The notes under the pieces were generated by a model that saw nothing but the letters and a program-made list of their open reading frames with translations, had not been told where the DNA came from and ran no database searches. Position numbers and translations under genes: made by a program. A stretch of 23,557 nt of DNA from JBBDNT01 sp040877445 (lineage in GTDB: Bacteria; Planctomycetota; Planctomycetia; Planctomycetales; Planctomycetaceae): NCBI GenBank assembly GCA_040877445.1, contig JBBDNT010000154.1:1-23557 (forward strand). The letters are read 5' to 3'. Below, piece after piece: positions 1 through 6,513 of the stretch (the first letter of the stretch is position 1; each line of letters opens with the position of its first letter).

Positions 1-1209
1 AACCGCTTCCGCAAGCCGGTCTATCTGCCGGATCACAACGTCGTGCTGCTGGAAAACTTCCACCGCTCGACGGCCTCGCGGACCGGCCGCTGGGAGCAGC
101 AGATCTGGACCTATCGTTATGCGAAGCCCGAGGCCGATCCGCGTCCGCGACCGCCGCGCGATCTCACCGTCGTCACCGAAGAGAATGGGGCGACGCTCTC
201 GTGGAAGCCGGCCGAAGGGTCGAACGTCGCCGGGTGGGAAGTGCATCGCGGCGTCGGCGACGAGAAGACCCCCGCATGGAAGATCGAATACGCTTCTGCG
301 GCGAAGCTTCCCGCGAACGCGACTACGTGGACAGACGATTCGCTGCGCACAGGACAGGTCGCGTTCTTCTTCATTCGGGCTGTCGATGAGAACGGCAGCA
401 CGAGCGGCGACAGCGTGAAAGTCCGCGCGCAGCCGCGACTCGTCGAGGACATCGTCGTCTCGGCGATTTCGCCGAAGCGGATCCACGTGAGTTGGAAGCC
501 CCCCGCCGACGCGAAGGACGTCGTGGGCTACATCGTCGAGCGGGCGCCGGTGCAGGTCTACAGCGAAGACCAGATCAAACGATTGAAGTCCGACACGCCG
601 CCGCCGGAACAGCCCGCGGTCGGCATGGTCCGCGCCATCGGCGAATTCGTGCGACTGACCGACAAGCCTGTCGCCGCGACCGAGTTCATCGACGAGGGGG
701 TCGATCTGTCGAAGCCGCACGAGTCGATCGAGAACGCGGTCCACACCAACGAATTGCCGGACCGTTCGCGCGACGATTCCGGCAAACCGTACCGTTACGG
801 CGTCTTCGCGTATCGCGTGCTGGCCGTGAACCGGCTGGGCGTGGCGGGGGGCGATTCACCCTACGCGCTCACGATTCCCTCCGCCCCCCAGCGCGTCTTC
901 TCCCGCGAGGAGGGGGACAAGTGCCGCGTCCGCTGGGAGGCGAACCCCGAGAAGAACATCGCCGGCTACCGCGTCTACCGGATGGACGACCCGCGGATCA
1001 ACGGCGCGGGGCAGAAGACGCTCCGCCGCTTCGACGAGCCTGTCGCCGCGACCGCCTGGACCGACGAGGAAGCCGGCAGCGGCAGCAAGCGATACTGGAT
1101 CGTCGCGGTGGACGGACTGGGTCAGGAAGGCATCCCGTCATCGCCGACGTGGCACAATCGAGAATGGCGCGAGTTCTACGTCGACTTCCACGGCGACTGG
1201 CACCAGTAG
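1..1209 (+). CDS. Fibronectin type III repeat protein, 3' part (5' end outside window)
   Basis: The frame is open from base 1 to the TAG at 1207-1209, so the gene is cut by the window edge. The GTG at 43 is not a credible start. After about 40 residues that look like the last blade of a beta-propeller (a short stretch ending in Trp-Thr-Tyr-Arg-Tyr), there are three fibronectin-III-like modules. Each has the usual pattern of a Pro-rich entry, a 'WKP' or 'RWE' strand, 'GY/GW-x-V-x-R' and 'Y.V.AVD..G'. Their rough residue positions in the visible part are 45-140, 145-290 and 295-390; the second carries a long loop. Such proteins are usually exported binding or scaffold proteins, but no signal peptide can be checked here. 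The propeller reading is inference. The next gene begins 11 nt downstream, suggesting one transcript. Confidence 0.8.
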   Translation, partial: NRFRKPVYLPDHNVVLLENFHRSTASRTGRWEQQIWTYRYAKPEADPRPRPPRDLTVVTEENGATLSWKPAEGSNVAGWEVHRGVGDEKTPAWKIEYASAAKLPANATTWTDDSLRTGQVAFFFIRAVDENGSTSGDSVKVRAQPRLVEDIVVSAISPKRIHVSWKPPADAKDVVGYIVERAPVQVYSEDQIKRLKSDTPPPEQPAVGMVRAIGEFVRLTDKPVAATEFIDEGVDLSKPHESIENAVHTNELPDRSRDDSGKPYRYGVFAYRVLAVNRLGVAGGDSPYALTIPSAPQRVFSREEGDKCRVRWEANPEKNIAGYRVYRMDDPRINGAGQKTLRRFDEPVAATAWTDEEAGSGSKRYWIVAVDGLGQEGIPSSPTWHNREWREFYVDFHGDWHQ

Positions 1210-1220
1210 TGAACGGCACG

Positions 1221-1523
1221 ATGAAGCCGCCGGCGCGAACTCGCATCCGCGATTCCAGTTCGCGCCGCGGCGCGATGCGGCTGGGCGTCGCCCTCGTCGT
1301 GATCGCCGGCGTGTGGCTGGTCGCTCTGCCCCGGTTCGGCGCGCGGCCGGCGTTGCGCGCGCGGATCGAGCGCGAGCGATCCGCGGGGATCGATCCCGGC
1401 GCGATGTTCTACACCGAACTTCCCGCGATGGGACGCCTGCGCGACCGGCTCACGCGCCTGGAAGACGAACGGCCGGGCCTATGGTGGAATCCGCGAACCG
1501 GCGGCGACGACTCCGGCGATTGA
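1221..1523 (+). CDS. Small single-pass membrane protein, function unknown
   Basis: This gene encodes 100 aa. An Arg-rich N-terminus (residues 1-18) precedes one hydrophobic segment at about 19-37 (MRLGVALVVIAGVWLVALP), which fits a type II anchor or an uncleaved signal. The remaining 60 residues are charged and contain a 'MFYTELPAMGRLRDRL' stretch and a C-terminal 'LWWNPRTG'. I chose the ATG at 1221, 11 nt after the previous stop. There is no clear Shine-Dalgarno site, so translational coupling to the fibronectin gene is plausible. A longer upstream extension in this frame overlaps the fibronectin gene and is a shadow. I do not recognise the family. Confidence 0.65.
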   Translation: MKPPARTRIRDSSSRRGAMRLGVALVVIAGVWLVALPRFGARPALRARIERERSAGIDPGAMFYTELPAMGRLRDRLTRLEDERPGLWWNPRTGGDDSGD

Positions 1524-1548
1524 GCATCGGCGGCGAGGAGATCGAGCT

Positions 1549-1842
1549 ATGAAAGTCATCCCGCTGGAAGAGTCCGAGCTGAGCCTCGCCGAATTGGTCG
1601 AGCTCGCCCGCGACGAGGCCCTGGTCCTCACCCGCGCCGGCGAACCGGTCGTCACCATCCGCGACGCCTCCGGAAGCGACTGGGAATCCGCAGTGCTTGC
1701 GACCGATCGGCGGTTCCAGGCGATCATCGAACGGTCGCGCGATTCCTATCGCGAACGGGGAGGCATCTCGCTCGGCGAGTTGCGCCGCGAACTCGATCTG
1801 CCGCGGCCCGGAAACGCAGGACACCAGCCGGCCGATCGCTGA
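1549..1842 (+). CDS. Phd/YefM-like antitoxin-type protein
   Basis: This gene encodes 97 aa. The N-terminal half follows the Phd/YefM fold pattern: a strand and helix with 'LAELVELARDEALVLTRAGEPVVTI' character, where the segment 'LTRAGEPVVTIRD' is the typical DNA-binding core strand. The C-terminal half is a charged helix pair ('FQAIIERSRDSY...ISLGELRREL') of the type that wraps a toxin. The ATG at 1549 has a GAGGAG ribosome-binding site 8 nt upstream. In this family the protein binds its own promoter and neutralises a PIN or RelE-type toxin. No such toxin follows: a hairpin at 1849-1877 and a convergent gene come next. It is therefore an orphan antitoxin or a stand-alone regulator. Confidence 0.7.
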   Translation: MKVIPLEESELSLAELVELARDEALVLTRAGEPVVTIRDASGSDWESAVLATDRRFQAIIERSRDSYRERGGISLGELRRELDLPRPGNAGHQPADR

Positions 1843-1848
1843 ACCTAT

Positions 1849-1877
1849 CTCGTTCGCGAGCGGTGCTTGCGAACGAG
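1849..1877. terminator. Hairpin between convergent genes
   Basis: A perfect 9-bp inverted repeat (CTCGTTCGC at 1849-1857 and GCGAACGAG at 1869-1877) with an 11-nt loop starts 6 nt after the Phd-like stop codon. A second, weaker 6-bp hairpin (AGACGA/TCGTCT, 1882-1899) reaches the stop codon of the opposing gene. There is no T-tract, so intrinsic termination is inferred only from placement between convergent genes. Confidence 0.45.
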
Positions 1878-1898
1878 GTGAAGACGAGTGAAGTCGTC

Positions 1899-2252
1899 TC
1901 ACAGGTTCTGAATCAGCTCGAGCGATTCCTTGACGCGAACATCTTCGTTACGAGCTGCCCGCCGTGCCAGAGCGTAGAGTTCGGTCGCCGCTTCGCTCGG
2001 CGTGCCGGAGGTTTCGAACAGGAGCCTTCCGTCCTCGCCGCGTACAGTAAGGACCGGCAGACGAGTCAACTCGCCCGTCAACGGATCACGAACCTTTCTG
2101 TGGGCGATTTCGAAAGTCTGCCGTCCTCCGACGGCGGCAAGGAACGCGAACTCGTCTGCGGTTTCCTCCCACGAGAGCTTCCCTGCCTTCGTCTTCTCGA
2201 TCAGGGCGTTCAGCAGATGCGAATAGTTCGGATCCCTGTTGAATTCATCCAT
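1899..2252 (-). CDS. Conserved-looking hypothetical protein (117 aa)
   Basis: The ATG at 2252 is preferred over the one at 2270 because GGAG lies 8 nt upstream of it. The ATG at 2270 instead overlaps the upstream gene's TGA (ATGA), so coupling may occur. The protein is soluble: an N-terminal helix region ('YSHLLNALIEKTKAGKLSW', then 'ETADEFAF'), a strand-rich centre with 'GGRQTFEIAHRKVRD', 'LPVLTVRGEDGRLLFET', and a C-terminal helix 'AATELYALARRAARNEDVRV'. That layout resembles a widespread uncharacterised family with 'LL..LI..T..GKL.W..T' motifs; I know no biochemical role for it. Its base composition is more AT-rich than the flanks. It follows the broken membrane-protein gene at 2267-2746. 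Confidence 0.7.
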   Translation of the reverse strand: MDEFNRDPNYSHLLNALIEKTKAGKLSWEETADEFAFLAAVGGRQTFEIAHRKVRDPLTGELTRLPVLTVRGEDGRLLFETSGTPSEAATELYALARRAARNEDVRVKESLELIQNL

Positions 2253-2266
2253 CTGTCTTGCTCCGG

Positions 2267-2746
2267 TCATGCATCGGATCGGCGTTTTCCGAATACTTCG
2301 TTGAGAGCTTCGAGTGCCTTGGATCGCCCGAGATGGAGTTGTGTTTCGCGGACAGCTCTCGGAATCGACTCGTCGATGGCGGTGCTTCCGACGATCTCGA
2401 AATGTCCCCGGGCTCGATCGAGATTTCGGAGTTCAACGTCATCGAGTTCATTTTACGCTTCTCTCTTGAATCGGAGAATACGACTCCTCAGGCGAATGCA
2501 TTTCGATTCGACGCCGCGCCAATGACGCCGCGCGATCATCCCTTCGAGTTCGTTGGCGTCATCGACCAAATCCGCGAGTTGAAGGACGCGTCCGAGACGA
2601 ATCGCCGCATTCTTGGCTTCTGTCGCCTGCTATTTCGCGCCCGTTGCGGCGAACGCAGCCCACAGCGCCAACGCCGATCCGATCACAGTGGCAAGCAGTC
2701 CGATCCATTCGAACGGAACCGGGATTTCTGCAAGAGGCCAACGCAT
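2267..2746 (-). pseudogene. Small membrane/helical protein gene interrupted by two in-frame stops
   Basis: From the ATG at 2746 (GGAGG 8 nt upstream) one reading frame runs for 160 codons to the TGA at 2267-2269, broken only by a TAG at 2630-2632 (codon 39) and a TAA at 2453-2455 (codon 98). Conceptually it encodes a short N-terminus, a membrane helix at residues 14-36 (EWIGLLATVIGSALALWAAF), a helical part starting 'QATEAKNAAIRLGRVLQLAD', a basic segment 'WRGVESKCIRLRSRILRFK', and a C-terminal helical part with 'NELDDVELRNLDRARGHFEI' and 'GRSKALEALNEVFGKRR'. The third segment has no ATG, GTG, TTG or CTG start. TM-plus-helix proteins of about 150 aa with this plan are common hypotheticals. 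Two nonsense mutations in a recently intact gene is the simplest reading. Readthrough is the alternative. Confidence 0.65.
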
Positions 2747-2791
2747 CCAGTCCCCCTCCGCGATCGCTTCGCGTTCAGACTCGGTCCATCC

Positions 2792-4033
2792 TCACCCGAT
2801 CCCCGGCACCGGGTACTCCTGCGCGAACTCGCGAATCTCCGCGCGGGTGCGTTCGAGCGCCGCGGCATCGTCGGGAGCGCGCAACACGTGGAGGATCCAT
2901 TCCCCCACCTTCCGCATCGCGTCTTCGTCCATGCCGCGGGTGGTCAGCGCGGGGGTGCCGAGGCGGATGCCGCTGGGGTCGAGCGGCTTCCGTCGATCGT
3001 AGGGGATCATGTTCTTGTTGACGGTGATGCCGGCCTGGTCGAGGGCCTTTTCGGCGATCTTGCCGGTGAGGCCCAGCGGCGTCACGTCGGCGAGCAGCAG
3101 GTGATTGTCGGTCCCGCCGCTGGCGAGCTTCACGCCGCCCGAAACGAGCGTCTCGGCGAGAGCCCGTGCATTGGCGACGATCTGCTTCGCGTATTCCTTG
3201 AAAGCGGGCTGCTGCGCTTCGAGAAAGCAGACCGCCTTGGCGGCGACGACATGCATCAGCGGCCCCCCCTGCATGCCGGGGAAGACGGTGCGGTCGAGGT
3301 CCTTCGCGTTCGCCTCTTTGGTGAGGACGAAGCCGGAGCGCGGGCCGCGGAGCGTCTTGTGCGAGGTCGACGTCACGTAATCGGCGTGCGGGACCGGGTT
3401 GTTGTGAATTCCCGCCGCGACGAGGCCTGCATAATGCGCCATGTCGACCATGAACAGCGCCCCGACTTCGCGGGCGATCTCGGCGAATTTTCCATGATCG
3501 ATCTCGCGGGGATAGGCGCTCGCCCCGGCGACGATCAGCTTCGGCCGGTGCTCGCGGGCGAGCTTCGCCACCTGGTCGAAGTCGATGCGGTGATCGCTCT
3601 CGCGGACGCCGTAATGCACCGGCTTGTAAAGCTGTCCCGAGAAGTTGAGGTGCATGCCGTGCGTGAGATGCCCGCCGTGCGCGAGGTCCATCGCCAGGAA
3701 CGTGTCGCCCGGCTTCAGTACCGTGAGATACACCGCCATGTTCGCCTGCGACCCGGCGTGCGGCTGGACGTTCGCGTGCTCGGCCCCGAACAGCGCGCAG
3801 GCCCGTTCGCGGGCGAGGTTTTCGACGACATCGACGTGCTCGCAACCGCCGTAGTACCGGCGGCCGGGATAGCCCTCCGCGTACTTGTTCGTGAGAACGG
3901 TGCCGGCCGCTTCGAGACAGGCGGCGCTCGTGTAGTTTTCGGAGGCGATCAGCTCGAGGCCGTCTTTCTGGCGGACGCGCTCGTGGCGAATGGCCTCGGC
4001 GATTTGCGGGTCGGTGATTTTCAGCGCGGACAT
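2792..4033 (-). CDS. glyA: Serine hydroxymethyltransferase
   Basis: The 413-aa product matches SHMT in length and motifs. This PLP enzyme interconverts serine plus tetrahydrofolate with glycine plus 5,10-methylene-THF in the cytosol. Visible landmarks include 'LELIASENYTS' near residue 26, 'TNKYAEGYPGRRYYGG' near 48, 'NVQPHAGSQAN' near 88, 'DLAHGGHLTHG' near 116, the cofactor aspartate in 'MVDMAHYAGL' near 195, and the PLP lysine in 'TSTSHKTLRGPRSG' (Lys226). The C-terminal domain has 'GTDNHLLL', 'NKNMIPYD', 'SGIRLGTPALTTRG'. I chose the ATG at 4033; the open frame upstream of it runs into repeat DNA. No clear ribosome-binding site is visible. It appears monocistronic. Its stop is followed after 45 nt by the broken membrane-protein gene. 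Confidence 0.97.
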   Translation of the reverse strand: MSALKITDPQIAEAIRHERVRQKDGLELIASENYTSAACLEAAGTVLTNKYAEGYPGRRYYGGCEHVDVVENLARERACALFGAEHANVQPHAGSQANMAVYLTVLKPGDTFLAMDLAHGGHLTHGMHLNFSGQLYKPVHYGVRESDHRIDFDQVAKLAREHRPKLIVAGASAYPREIDHGKFAEIAREVGALFMVDMAHYAGLVAAGIHNNPVPHADYVTSTSHKTLRGPRSGFVLTKEANAKDLDRTVFPGMQGGPLMHVVAAKAVCFLEAQQPAFKEYAKQIVANARALAETLVSGGVKLASGGTDNHLLLADVTPLGLTGKIAEKALDQAGITVNKNMIPYDRRKPLDPSGIRLGTPALTTRGMDEDAMRKVGEWILHVLRAPDDAAALERTRAEIREFAQEYPVPGIG

Positions 4034-4131
4034 CGTGCGAGTGCTTTCGAAGGTCGCGGAGTCGTGGTGGAAGCGGGGCAGACGTCCTCGTCTGCCATCC
4101 CCGGGCATGAAAGTTCCGGCCGAGTTGGTCC

Positions 4132-4353
4132 CGATTCGGGCAGACAGGAATGTCTGCCCCACTCTTCGATTCGGGCAGACAGGAATNNNNNNNNNNNNNN
4201 NNNNNNNNNNNNNNNNNNNNNNNNNNNNNNNNNNNNNNNNNNNNNNNNNNNNNNNNNNNNNNNNNNNNNNNNNNNNNNNNNNNNNNCGATTCGGGCAGAC
4301 AGGAATGTCTGCCCCACTCTTCGATTCGGGCAGACAGGAATGTCTGCCCCACT
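4132..4353. repeat. Tandem 35-bp units, each a perfect hairpin
   Basis: Contiguous 35-bp units begin at 4132 and 4167 (cut by the gap after 4186), then at 4287 and 4322 (the last without its final 3 bases). Each complete unit has a perfect 9-bp inverted repeat GGGCAGACA / TGTCTGCCC around a GGAA loop, which would be a GNRA tetraloop in RNA of this sense. The visible copies are identical. No spacers separate the units, so this is not a CRISPR array. Related single hairpins lie at 4077-4096 and 11829-11914. Confidence 0.9.
4187..4286. other. Assembly gap (100 N)
   Basis: There are exactly 100 N, the conventional placeholder for a gap of unknown size. It begins and ends inside the tandem repeat, so the assembler probably failed on the array and the true copy number is unknown. 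Confidence 0.95.
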
Positions 4354-4504
4354 GGAGTGGGACGACGGTTTCTTATAGTCCCCGCGCCCCGCGAATGCTA
4401 CCGAATGCCGGCGCAGGCCGTTATTCTGGAAGGATGCGCCGCGGCTGCGGAATGTGCCCGCCGCCCACGTTCGAGATTGCCGCACCGAGAACGTCCTCAT
4501 CGCC

Positions 4505-5455
4505 ATGCCCCCGCCCTTCCCACCGTTGTTCGCCGCGGACGCCGGAGCATTGGCCGTCCTGCAGTTGGTGGCGAGCCTGTGCTTCGGGGGCGCGGCGTTC
4601 GTGCTGGCGCGGACGATTCGCAACACGCTGCACTCCGACGACCCGGAGCAGGACGACGAATGGCGGTACGACATCAGCCGCATCGCCGGGCTGCGGCGGG
4701 TCAGCCTGTTCTATCGCGTGTTCCAACCGGTGATTCAGGGGCTGGCGGCGGTCAATCGCCGCGCCTTCCGCGAGCGGCTTCCCGAGCTGGACCGCGAGAT
4801 TCAGGTGTCGGGCCTGCCGCGGTTCTGGACCGCGGCGGAATATCTCGGCCGCATTCAGTTGATCGGCCTGCTGGCGTTTCCGCTGCTGGCGTGGATGTGC
4901 GTGCGGGGCATGGGACCGGCGGGAATCGTGTTCGCGCTCGTCGCCAGCGGCGTGCTGATGTGGTTTCTGCGCCGGCGGTTGTCGCACCGGGCGGAGACGC
5001 GGCTGATGCTCATCAAGCGGCGGATGCCGTTCCTGCTCGATTTGCTCACGCTGTTGATGGAGGCCGGCTCGACGTTCCAGCGGGCGCTGTCCGAAGCGGT
5101 GACGGAATTTCGCGAGCATCCCGTGGGGATGGAGTTCGGCCGCGTGCTGGCCGAGATGAACATGGGCAAGAGCCGCTCCGCCGCGCTCGAATCGATGCGG
5201 ACCCGGCTGCGGGACGACGAAGTGACGAGCATCATCGGGTCGATCATTCAGGGGGAGAACCTGGGAACCCCGCTGGCCCGCGTGTTTCGCACCCAGGCGG
5301 ACGTGCTCCGCATCAAGCGGACTCAACGGGCGGAGACGGTCGCCGGAGAGGCGGGAGTGAAGATGCTGCTGCCCGCCATCCTGGTGATGGCGGCGACCGT
5401 GCTGATCATCCTCGGGCCGTTCGTGCTGAGTTTCATTCACGCACCATTTTTCTGA
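4505..5455 (+). CDS. tadC: TadC-like type II secretion system F-domain membrane protein
   Basis: This gene encodes 316 aa. Hydrophobic segments lie at about residues 14-36, 117-134, 139-155 and 287-311. Between the third and fourth is a cytoplasmic T2SSF domain (about 173-285) with the typical 'MPFLLDLLTLLMEAGSTFQRAL' opening and 'IIQGENLGTPLARVFRTQADVLRIKR' near its end. TadC, with TadB, forms the inner-membrane platform of Flp-type pili and related secretion systems. The ATG at 4505 removes a 17-residue GTG-started extension of low quality. There is no good ribosome-binding site at either start. No TadA, TadB, pilin or secretin gene is in view: upstream are repeats and glyA, downstream a separately promoted FHA gene. 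Confidence 0.85.
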   Translation: MPPPFPPLFAADAGALAVLQLVASLCFGGAAFVLARTIRNTLHSDDPEQDDEWRYDISRIAGLRRVSLFYRVFQPVIQGLAAVNRRAFRERLPELDREIQVSGLPRFWTAAEYLGRIQLIGLLAFPLLAWMCVRGMGPAGIVFALVASGVLMWFLRRRLSHRAETRLMLIKRRMPFLLDLLTLLMEAGSTFQRALSEAVTEFREHPVGMEFGRVLAEMNMGKSRSAALESMRTRLRDDEVTSIIGSIIQGENLGTPLARVFRTQADVLRIKRTQRAETVAGEAGVKMLLPAILVMAATVLIILGPFVLSFIHAPFF

Positions 5456-5469
5456 AACATCCCGACTGA

Positions 5470-5499
5470 TTGCCCCTCGCCGAACGTTCCTGTTAGAAT
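5470..5499 (+). promoter_or_regulatory. Likely sigma-70 promoter of the FHA-kinase genes, giving a leaderless start
   Basis: TTGCCC at 5470-5475 and TAGAAT at 5494-5499 are separated by 18 nt, and a TG lies one base before the -10 (extended -10). Transcription would start near 5505-5507, at the ATG of 5506, leaving almost no leader. There is no ribosome-binding site in front of that ATG, which agrees with this. The assignment is by consensus only. Confidence 0.5.
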
Positions 5500-5505
5500 G
5501 CACGC

Positions 5506-6483
5506 ATGGCGACCATGAGCGGCACGGCCACGATCACGATCATCAGCGGACCCGATCGGGGCAAGGTGTTCGAGGTCCGCGACGAACTCGTGCGGATCGG
5601 CGCCGGCGCGGAAAACGATCTTCCCCTCTCCGATCCGGAGTTGGCCGATCGCAACGTCCGCATCGTCCGCCGCAACGGGCGCTTCGCGATCAGCACCGTC
5701 GTGGCCGACGTCGTCGAGGTCGACGGGAACCTCCTCCCGGCGGAACGGTGGGTCTGGCTGCCGGAGTCGGCCCGCGTGCGACTGGGAGGCCGCACCAGTT
5801 TCCAGTTCGCGATCCAATCATCGGAAGACGCCGCCGAGAGCACGGACGGCGAAGCGGCGACGGCGTCCGCGTCGTTGGGAGACACCGATCCGCAATCGGA
5901 GTCGGCCACTCCCGCGCCCAGGCGCCGCGCCAAGGGGAGCGAGAGGCAACGCAAACCGGGCAAGTCCGCCAAGGGGGGTGAGGCGGGCGGCCGCCAGGTC
6001 GGCCGCTTCATCACCAGTCAGAAGGGGGACGCGCTGGTCACGCTGGGAGAAGACGGCCAGCTTCCCGAACTCTCCCTGCAAGAGACATCCGGCGGGCGGA
6101 AGCGAACTCGCGAGAAGAAGAAGCCGGGCGACTCGTCCTGGATGGTCTACGTGGCCGTCGGCGTGAGCGTGTCGCTGTCGCTGTTGCTGCTGTTGTTCCC
6201 CGCCGGCCCCGGCGGGACGTCCAACCGGGTCCGCAACGACGCGCGGGAGCAGATCAAGCAGTTTCACGGCGACCACACCCGCGGACCGCTCAAGGAATAC
6301 GAGATTCTGCTGCGGCAGGCGGCGCTCGAGCACTCGCGCGGCAACCGCGCCGGAGAAATGGCCGCCTATGAGAAAGTTCGAGACCGCGTGTACGCCGGCG
6401 ATCTGCCGGATTCGGGACTGACGGGCCATCCCGAGCGGGACGACGAGTTGAAGCGGCTCCTCGGCATCTTGAAGAGCCGCTGA
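5506..6483 (+). CDS. Membrane protein with degenerate FHA domain
   Basis: This gene encodes 325 aa. Residues about 8-105 form a forkhead-associated (FHA) domain: 'ITIISGPDRGKVFEV', 'VRIGAGAENDLPLSD', then 'VEVDGNLL' and 'VRLGGRTSFQFAI'. FHA domains bind phosphothreonine peptides, but the usual Arg after 'IG' is Ala33 here. The usual Ser and His of the 'SRxHA' motif read Ala47 and Asn50. A low-complexity charged linker (about 106-205) leads to one membrane helix at about 211-235, then a 90-residue C-terminal helical part. It lies 30 nt before the kinase gene, so the two are probably co-transcribed. It may serve as a scaffold or assembly partner rather than a phospho-reader. The ATG at 5515 is an alternative start. 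Confidence 0.8.
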   Translation: MATMSGTATITIISGPDRGKVFEVRDELVRIGAGAENDLPLSDPELADRNVRIVRRNGRFAISTVVADVVEVDGNLLPAERWVWLPESARVRLGGRTSFQFAIQSSEDAAESTDGEAATASASLGDTDPQSESATPAPRRRAKGSERQRKPGKSAKGGEAGGRQVGRFITSQKGDALVTLGEDGQLPELSLQETSGGRKRTREKKKPGDSSWMVYVAVGVSVSLSLLLLLFPAGPGGTSNRVRNDAREQIKQFHGDHTRGPLKEYEILLRQAALEHSRGNRAGEMAAYEKVRDRVYAGDLPDSGLTGHPERDDELKRLLGILKSR

Positions 6484-6513
6484 TTTCACCGAGGCCACAG
6501 GGAGAGGACAGCG

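Larger units (their letters stand above)
4034..4504. other. Intergenic region between divergent glyA and tadC-like gene
   Basis: No gene is supported here. The region holds a hairpin at 4077-4096 (GGCAGACG, loop TCCT, CGTCTGCC), the tandem hairpin array at 4132-4353 and the assembly gap. Small frames that run through the repeats give recurring peptide scraps such as 'GQTFLSARI' and are artefacts. Both promoters should lie here, but I cannot assign -35/-10 boxes with confidence. Confidence 0.7.

Noticed and set aside
2245..2451. 68-codon frame on the - strand beginning at an ATG with a GAGAAG-like site
   Set aside because: It is a different frame from the protein-like stretch ending at 2267, and its Ser/Pro-rich product looks like a frame-shifted shadow. 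I kept the 2267-2746 frame instead.
2453..2632. Alternative genetic code (TAG and TAA read as sense)
   Set aside because: Ordinary genes in the window end at TAG, TAA and TGA in the expected places, for example the MNT gene at TAA and the kinase at TAG.
2559..2741. 60-codon frame on the - strand downstream of glyA
   Set aside because: It overlaps the better frame starting at 2746, which has a GGAGG site and a clear membrane helix.
4132..4353. CRISPR array
   Set aside because: The units are contiguous with no variable spacers, each is a perfect hairpin, and no cas genes are present.
2258..4378. 706-codon open frame on the + strand
   Set aside because: It is antisense to glyA and the broken gene, runs through the N gap, and has no domain; glyA explains the region.
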